From assembly GCA_963735045.1 (NCBI GenBank), contig CAVTIZ010000001.1:682001-746000 (forward strand): DNA of 64,000 nucleotides. Reading direction: 5' to 3'. Below, piece after piece: positions 60,207-64,000 of the stretch (its first letter is position 1; each line of letters begins with the position of its first letter). The translations under genes were made by a program, and so were the position numbers. The DNA is from Salsipaludibacter sp963735045 (lineage in GTDB: Bacteria; Actinomycetota; Nitriliruptoria; Nitriliruptorales; Nitriliruptoraceae). Below the pieces are notes generated by a model. It worked only from the letters and a program-made list of their open reading frames with translations. It searched no databases and was not told the origin of the DNA.

Positions 60207-61356
60207 TCACACCGGCCAGACGTCGCGGCGGTGCACGACGAACTCGTCCAGGCGCGCGGGCACCGGGGCGACGCCCAGGCCCGGTCCGGTCGGGACGCGG
60301 ATGTGGCCGTCCTCCAACACGAAGGGTTCGGTGACGTCGGTGGTGTAGAAACGTGACGAGGCCGACACGTCGCCCGGCAACGTGAAGCCGTCCATCGCGG
60401 CCAACGCGGCGTTGGCGGCCCGACCCAACCCCGTCTCGAGCATGCCGCCGCACCACGCGTCGACCCCCCGGTCACGGCACAGGTCGTGGATGCGGGCGGC
60501 CTCCAGGTAGCCACCGACCCGGCCGGGCTTGACGTTGACGACCGTCGTCGCGCCCATCTCGATGGCCGCCGTCGCATCGGCGGCCGACTCGATCGACTCG
60601 TCGAGGCAGATCGGCGTGTCCAGCCTCGTCGCCAGCTGGGCGTGCTCCCACAGGTCGTCGTTGGCCAGTGGCTGCTCGATGAGCAACAGCTCGAACGGGT
60701 CCAGGGCGGCGAGGTGGTCGGCGTCGGCCAGGGTGTAGGCGGCGTTGGCGTCCACCTGGAGCGCCAGGTCGTCACCGAAGGTGGTGCGCACGGCCCGGAC
60801 CAGGTCGACGTCGTGGCCCGGCTTGATCTTGAGCTTGATCCGGACATAGCCCTGGTCGAGGTAGTCGCCGACCACGTCCACCAGGGTGTCGACGTCGGCC
60901 TGCAGGCCCACCGAGACCCCCGATGGCACCATCGCGCGGGTCGCGCCCAGGTGCTCGGCCAGGGACGTCTCCTCGCCCCGCAGTTCGGCGTCCAGGACGG
61001 CCATCTCCAGCGCCGCCTTGGCCATGTGGTGGCCCACGATCGGTGCCAGTGTCGGCGCCACCTCGTCGGCGGTCACCTCGATGCGGCCGTCGTCGGGATC
61101 CGCCAGTGTCCGGACCAGGTAGCTCGGCCAGGACCCGGTCGGCGCCGGCGACGTACTCGGCGGAGTACAGCGGGTGCTCGCCGGCCACGCACTCGCCCCA
61201 CCCCTCCACCTCCACGGTCCCGCCGGTCCCCGTGGGGGCGGTCGCCTCGACCCGGACCAACAGGGCCAGCCGGGTGTGCTGGGTCCCGAACGACGTCGTG
61301 AACGGGCTCACCAACGGCATCCGGAGGTGGAGCAGTTCGACGCGGTGCACCTGCAT
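60207..61356 (-). pseudogene. o-succinylbenzoate synthase / N-acyl-amino-acid racemase, frameshifted
   Basis: Enolase-superfamily enzyme. The first 80 codons from ATG 61356 read MQVHRVELLHLRMPLVSPFT and GWGECVAGEHPLYSAEYVAGADRVLAE. Then the frame goes wrong at about 61121-61130. The following frame reads YLVRTLADPDDGRIEVTADEV and continues normally to 60207 with KLKIKPG (KxK), VDANAAY, LLIEQPL, CLDESIES, NVKPGRVGG and GGMLETGLGRAANA. Removing one base in gccgag restores ...VLASYLVRTLA. All catalytic residues are kept, so either a recent mutation or a sequence error. The GNAT and M20 neighbours indicate N-succinyl-amino-acid racemase more than menaquinone synthesis. Confidence 0.85.
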
Positions 61357-61399
61357 GTGATCCCCGGGGTGTGTGGTCGGGTGGTCGGGTCGGTCGGGC

Positions 61400-62304
61400 T
61401 CAGGTCGCGTCCGGCTGCGGGTCGCGACGGCGCAGCCGGTAGGCGCGGTCGCGGGTGAACCCGGCGACCTCCCAGCCGCCGTCATCACCCCCGCCGCCGT
61501 CGTCGGTGCTGTCGTCGGTGCTGCTTGGGCTGCGTTCGGGCTGTCGTTCGGGCGCAGGCGGGGCGCCATCGCCTCGCGGACGGCATGGCGCCACCGGATC
61601 GCGAGCGCGGGATCCGTGATCCGCATCGCCTCGATGTCAGGCGGCACTGCCACCTCGACGACCTTCGCCGCGTCCGCGCGCGTGCCCGCCGCGACCACCG
61701 GCTCGCCGCCTGACCCGACCCCGACCACGCGAACCACGTCCGGTTCGTCCGTTCCCGGCGACGGCCGGTGCACGCCCGGGGAGGGCTCGGAGGCGGGCGC
61801 GTCGGGCGGCGGGACGTGCCAGGCGACCAGGAGTCGGTCGCTTCCCTGTCCGCGGTTGCGGTCGTCGGGCATCTCGCCGTAGAAGTCCACCAGGTAGGTC
61901 GAGACCACCGTCCCGACCACGGACAGGTTGAACCAGGCGTTGCGTGCGACCAGGGGGTCGTAGGTCCAGGCGACGGTGTCGATGCCACGATCGCGACACC
62001 ACGCCCCCTGGTGGTCCTTGAGTGCACGACCGATCCCGCGACCGGCGGCGTCGCTGCGCACGCCCGTGATGTGGGAGTGCAGCACGGTGGCGTTGGGGGC
62101 GGCGACGAAGGCCATGCTGGCCGCGACCAGTTGATCGCCCTCCCAGGCGCCCGCCACGTAGTTGCCGGCGTGGGCCATGGCCATCAGCAGCGCGGCCTGG
62201 ACCGGGTGCTCGTCGCCACCCCACACGTCGCGCAGCAGGTCGGCGGCCAGGTGCATGTCGTCCATGGCGTGGAGCACATCGAGCCGGAGGCCGGACGCCG
62301 TCAC
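61400..62304 (-). pseudogene. GNAT acetyl/succinyltransferase, frameshifted near its end
   Basis: Starts at GTG 62304, overlapping the M20 stop as GTGA. GNAT domain: LHAMDDMHLAADLLRDVWGGDEHPVQ, LHSHITGVRSDAAGRGIGRALKDHQGAW, WTYDPLVARNAWFNLSVVGTVV and YLVDFYGEMPDD. About 280 residues on, the frame drifts into Ala/Thr-rich sequence and would run on into the racemase gene. The other frame carries a family-like ending, GGWEVAGFTRDRAYRLRRR, with a stop at 61400. The switch lies somewhere in 61480-61560, beside a 12-bp duplication. The amino-acid-acylating role is inferred from the operon. Confidence 0.75.
61499..61522. repeat. 12-bp tandem duplication in the GNAT frameshift zone
   Basis: Two exact copies of gtcgtcggtgct. 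The duplication itself keeps frame; it marks the unstable zone. Confidence 0.85.
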
Positions 62305-63473
62305 GGAGTGGTGTCCAGCAGGCGTTCCAGCAGGCCGACCAGCAACTGGTGGCGGGTGACCAGCCCGTCCACCAGCAGGTGTTCGTCGCGGGCGTGCGCG
62401 CCGGAGCCGGTGGCACCGAGTCCGTCCAGGGTCGGGATCCCGGCGCCGGCGGTGAAGTTGCCGTCGGACGCGCCCCCGACCGACGCCCGTCCCGGCACCG
62501 GCATGTCCAGGTCGTGGCAGACCTGGTCGGCCAGGTCTGCCAGCGGGTCCGCCAGGCCCCGGACCAGGGGTGGCCGGTTGGGCCCGCCGAGGATCTCGAG
62601 GGTGGCCCCGTCCAGCATCGGGGCCAGTTCGTGCATGCCCCGGTCGACCCGTCGTTGCTCCTCCGGGGTGCCGGCGCGGACGTCGACGGTCACCGACGCG
62701 ACGTCCGGCACGGTGTTGGCCGTGGTGCCGCCGGTCAGCCGGGTCGGGGTCACCGTGGTGCCGACCTCGGGTCGGGCCAGCGCGACGATGGCGGGGATCT
62801 GGGCCGCCAGCTCCACCGTGGCGTTGACGCCCTCCTCGGGGTCCAGGCCGGCGTGGCTGGCATGGCCGTGGGCCACGACCCGGTACACCGACGCGCCCTT
62901 GCGGGCCACCTTGACCGAGCCGTCCGCCAGGCCGGGTTCGCACACCAGCACGGCGTCGCAACCACGGCTCTCGGACTCGACCAGGTCACGCGAGGTGTCC
63001 GAGCCGACCTCCTCGTCACCGGTCACGAGGATCGTGACGCCGTCCACGGCCCGAGGCCCGTGCCGCCGGGCCACCGTCTCCACCGCGTGCAGGGCCAACA
63101 CGATGCCGGCCTTCATGTCGAAGCAGCCGGGCCCACGCATCACGCCGTCGACCACCTCGCACGGGATCGTGTCCAGGGTCCCGACCGGCCAGACCGTGTC
63201 GTGGTGGCCCAGCAGGAGCACCCTGCGGTGGCGGCTCCCGAGTCGCCACCGCACGTGTCGGACGTCACCGACCTCCACGACGACCCCGGGCATGCCCAGC
63301 ACGTCCTCGCCCAGGTCGGCCACGGCCCGGGCACTGCGTGCGACGGCGGCATGGTCCTCCGAGGGCGACTCGACCCGGACCAGGGTGGTGATGTCGGCGA
63401 CCAGTCGTTCACGCAGCGCCGACACGTCGTCGGGGACGGTGGGTGCTGCGGACATGGCGGGGTCCCAGCTCAT
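62301..63473 (-). CDS. M20 family metallopeptidase (N-acyl-amino-acid deacylase type)
   Basis: Zinc-dependent amidohydrolase of 390 residues, related to carboxypeptidase G2 and ArgE/DapE. RVLLLGHHDTVWPVGTLDTIP (zinc His and Asp), RGPGCFDMKAGIVLALHAVE, VTGDEEVGSDTSRDLVE (catalytic Glu-Glu), VLVCEPGL and HASHAGLDPEEGVNATVELA (dimer domain), and the C-terminal zinc His in GSGAHARDEHLL. ATG 63473 has a GGGAAAGGG site; ATG 63455 is an alternative. It is the first gene of the M20-GNAT-racemase operon and should remove the acyl group from the L-isomer. Confidence 0.91.
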   Translation of the reverse strand: MSWDPAMSAAPTVPDDVSALRERLVADITTLVRVESPSEDHAAVARSARAVADLGEDVLGMPGVVVEVGDVRHVRWRLGSRHRRVLLLGHHDTVWPVGTLDTIPCEVVDGVMRGPGCFDMKAGIVLALHAVETVARRHGPRAVDGVTILVTGDEEVGSDTSRDLVESESRGCDAVLVCEPGLADGSVKVARKGASVYRVVAHGHASHAGLDPEEGVNATVELAAQIPAIVALARPEVGTTVTPTRLTGGTTANTVPDVASVTVDVRAGTPEEQRRVDRGMHELAPMLDGATLEILGGPNRPPLVRGLADPLADLADQVCHDLDMPVPGRASVGGASDGNFTAGAGIPTLDGLGATGSGAHARDEHLLVDGLVTRHQLLVGLLERLLDTTP

Positions 63474-64000
63474 CGGACGGGGGCCCTTTCCCTGCTCCCG
63501 GCGGGGCGGCCGAGACGCCCTCGACCCTACCGGCGTGGGGTGCCCGGGACGGTGGCTCCGGTCGGCGCCTCGGGGTCGCGGCGCCCGGGGGGACACCGGT
63601 CCGGACCGCCCGGGGTCGCTCCCGGTGGGAAACCCGGCCAGCGGCCCCCAGACGGGTCGGGCGCGCGGTTTCCGGAGCCCCGTTCGAGTACCATGGGGGC
63701 GTTCGATCGTGGGCCCGGCGACCTCGCCGACACCCGGTGCCACACCGGTCCGGCCGGCTCGGATCCACCCCGGCCCCACCGCCGGGACGACCTGCTCCCC
63801 GCATCGCGCGGGGGCCGGGTGGCACGCGATCGACGGCCGCGGACGGCCACCTCTCCACGACGGTGCTGGGCATCGCCGTGGCGTCGGGGGCCACCGCGGC
63901 GGTGTCGCCCGACACCCGCCCCGAGTCCGACCCGTCCGTGCCGGACAGGTTCGATCGGGGTTCCCGCCACGTGGAAAGTGCCCCAGACGTGTCTGCCGAG
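63474..64000 (+). other. 527-bp right-edge region without a supported gene
   Basis: Upstream of the M20 gene. From about 63839 one plus-strand frame reads like a signal peptide (HLSTTVLGIAVASGATAAVS) and continues open to the edge. No start codon fits it, so it may be the beginning of an exported protein lying mostly beyond the window. A small hairpin (ccccgc-atcgc-gcgggg, near 63797) precedes it. Confidence 0.3.

Noticed and set aside
60772..62961. Possible GNAT-racemase fusion protein in one continuous frame
   Set aside because: The alternative frame contains a family-like GNAT ending and a stop at 61400, and the racemase has its own ATG at 61356, so two frameshifted genes explain it better.
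63700..64000. Possible c-di-AMP riboswitch before an exported protein at the right edge
   Set aside because: I looked for the conserved elements of that riboswitch and could not find them convincingly; only a small hairpin is present.
1..64000. tRNA genes, CRISPR arrays, insertion sequences, prophage
   Set aside because: No T-loop/cloverleaf pattern, no regularly spaced repeats with unique spacers, and no transposase, integrase or phage structural protein were recognised.

Overview
This 64 kb window comes from the chromosome of a very GC-rich actinobacterium and contains the replication origin. The gene order jag-yidC-yidD-rnpA-rpmH / dnaA-dnaN-recF-dciA, preceded by parB-parA-rsmG and by an actinobacterial block (CCA-adding enzyme, NUDIX hydrolase, protein kinase, ECF sigma factor, anti-sigma factor, trxB, trxA, cytoplasmic amidase-like protein), is the order known from mycobacteria and relatives. 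A DUF5318 protein and an F420-type PPOX oxidoreductase also point to Actinobacteria. The lineage looks deep-branching (a Nitriliruptoria/Euzebya-like organism is my guess, unproven). The high GC content opens many long spurious antisense frames; these are left out.

Layout. 1-6.4 kb: tyrS (cut by the left edge), an amidohydrolase, a membrane-anchored protein, three small proteins (two with zinc ribbons), a GT87-like membrane glycosyltransferase and a DUF5318 protein. 6.5-12 kb: nickel superoxide dismutase facing a maturation peptidase fused to a NUDIX domain, an NHL-repeat lipoprotein, an EamA exporter facing a CGNR regulator, and a methyltransferase. 12.3-23 kb: a cytochrome b plus a Tat-exported molybdopterin enzyme, a DapA-like aldolase, a CaCA antiporter, an APC permease, a truncated PhyH gene fused in frame to a PPOX protein, cca, an MFS transporter and a gamma-glutamyltransferase. 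23-33.5 kb: the sigma/anti-sigma/kinase operon, NUDIX, dtd, type II NADH dehydrogenase, trxB, trxA, a CwlM-like protein and a GNAT. 33.5-37.4 kb: an aminotransferase-Ddl-HAD operon and rpiA. 37.5-50.4 kb: the origin region with parAB, three parS sites, rsmG, a DAO-family oxidoreductase, jag to rpmH, dnaA, oriC, dnaN, recF and dciA. 50.4-53.7 kb: a molybdate ABC transporter with its own HTH-TOBE regulator, where gyrB would often sit. 53.8-64 kb: an Fpg/Nei glycosylase, a repeat-rich gap, SDR, YdeI-like, aldehyde dehydrogenase, SRPBCC, AraC, bioY, and an N-acyl-amino-acid racemase/GNAT/M20 operon in which two of three genes carry frameshifts.

Themes. Molybdenum links two loci: the ModABC importer can supply the cofactor of the exported molybdoenzyme at 13 kb. 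Oxidative-stress and thiol functions (Ni-SOD, trxB/trxA) and cell-envelope control (kinase, sigma factor, CwlM-like protein, Ddl) sit near the origin. A striking property is the number of short tandem repeats (11, 12, 15, 18, 23, 24 and 34 bp units), in linkers, in gaps and at gene breakpoints. At least one duplication shifts a reading frame and another lies at a gene truncation. I saw no tRNA or rRNA gene, CRISPR array, insertion sequence or prophage.
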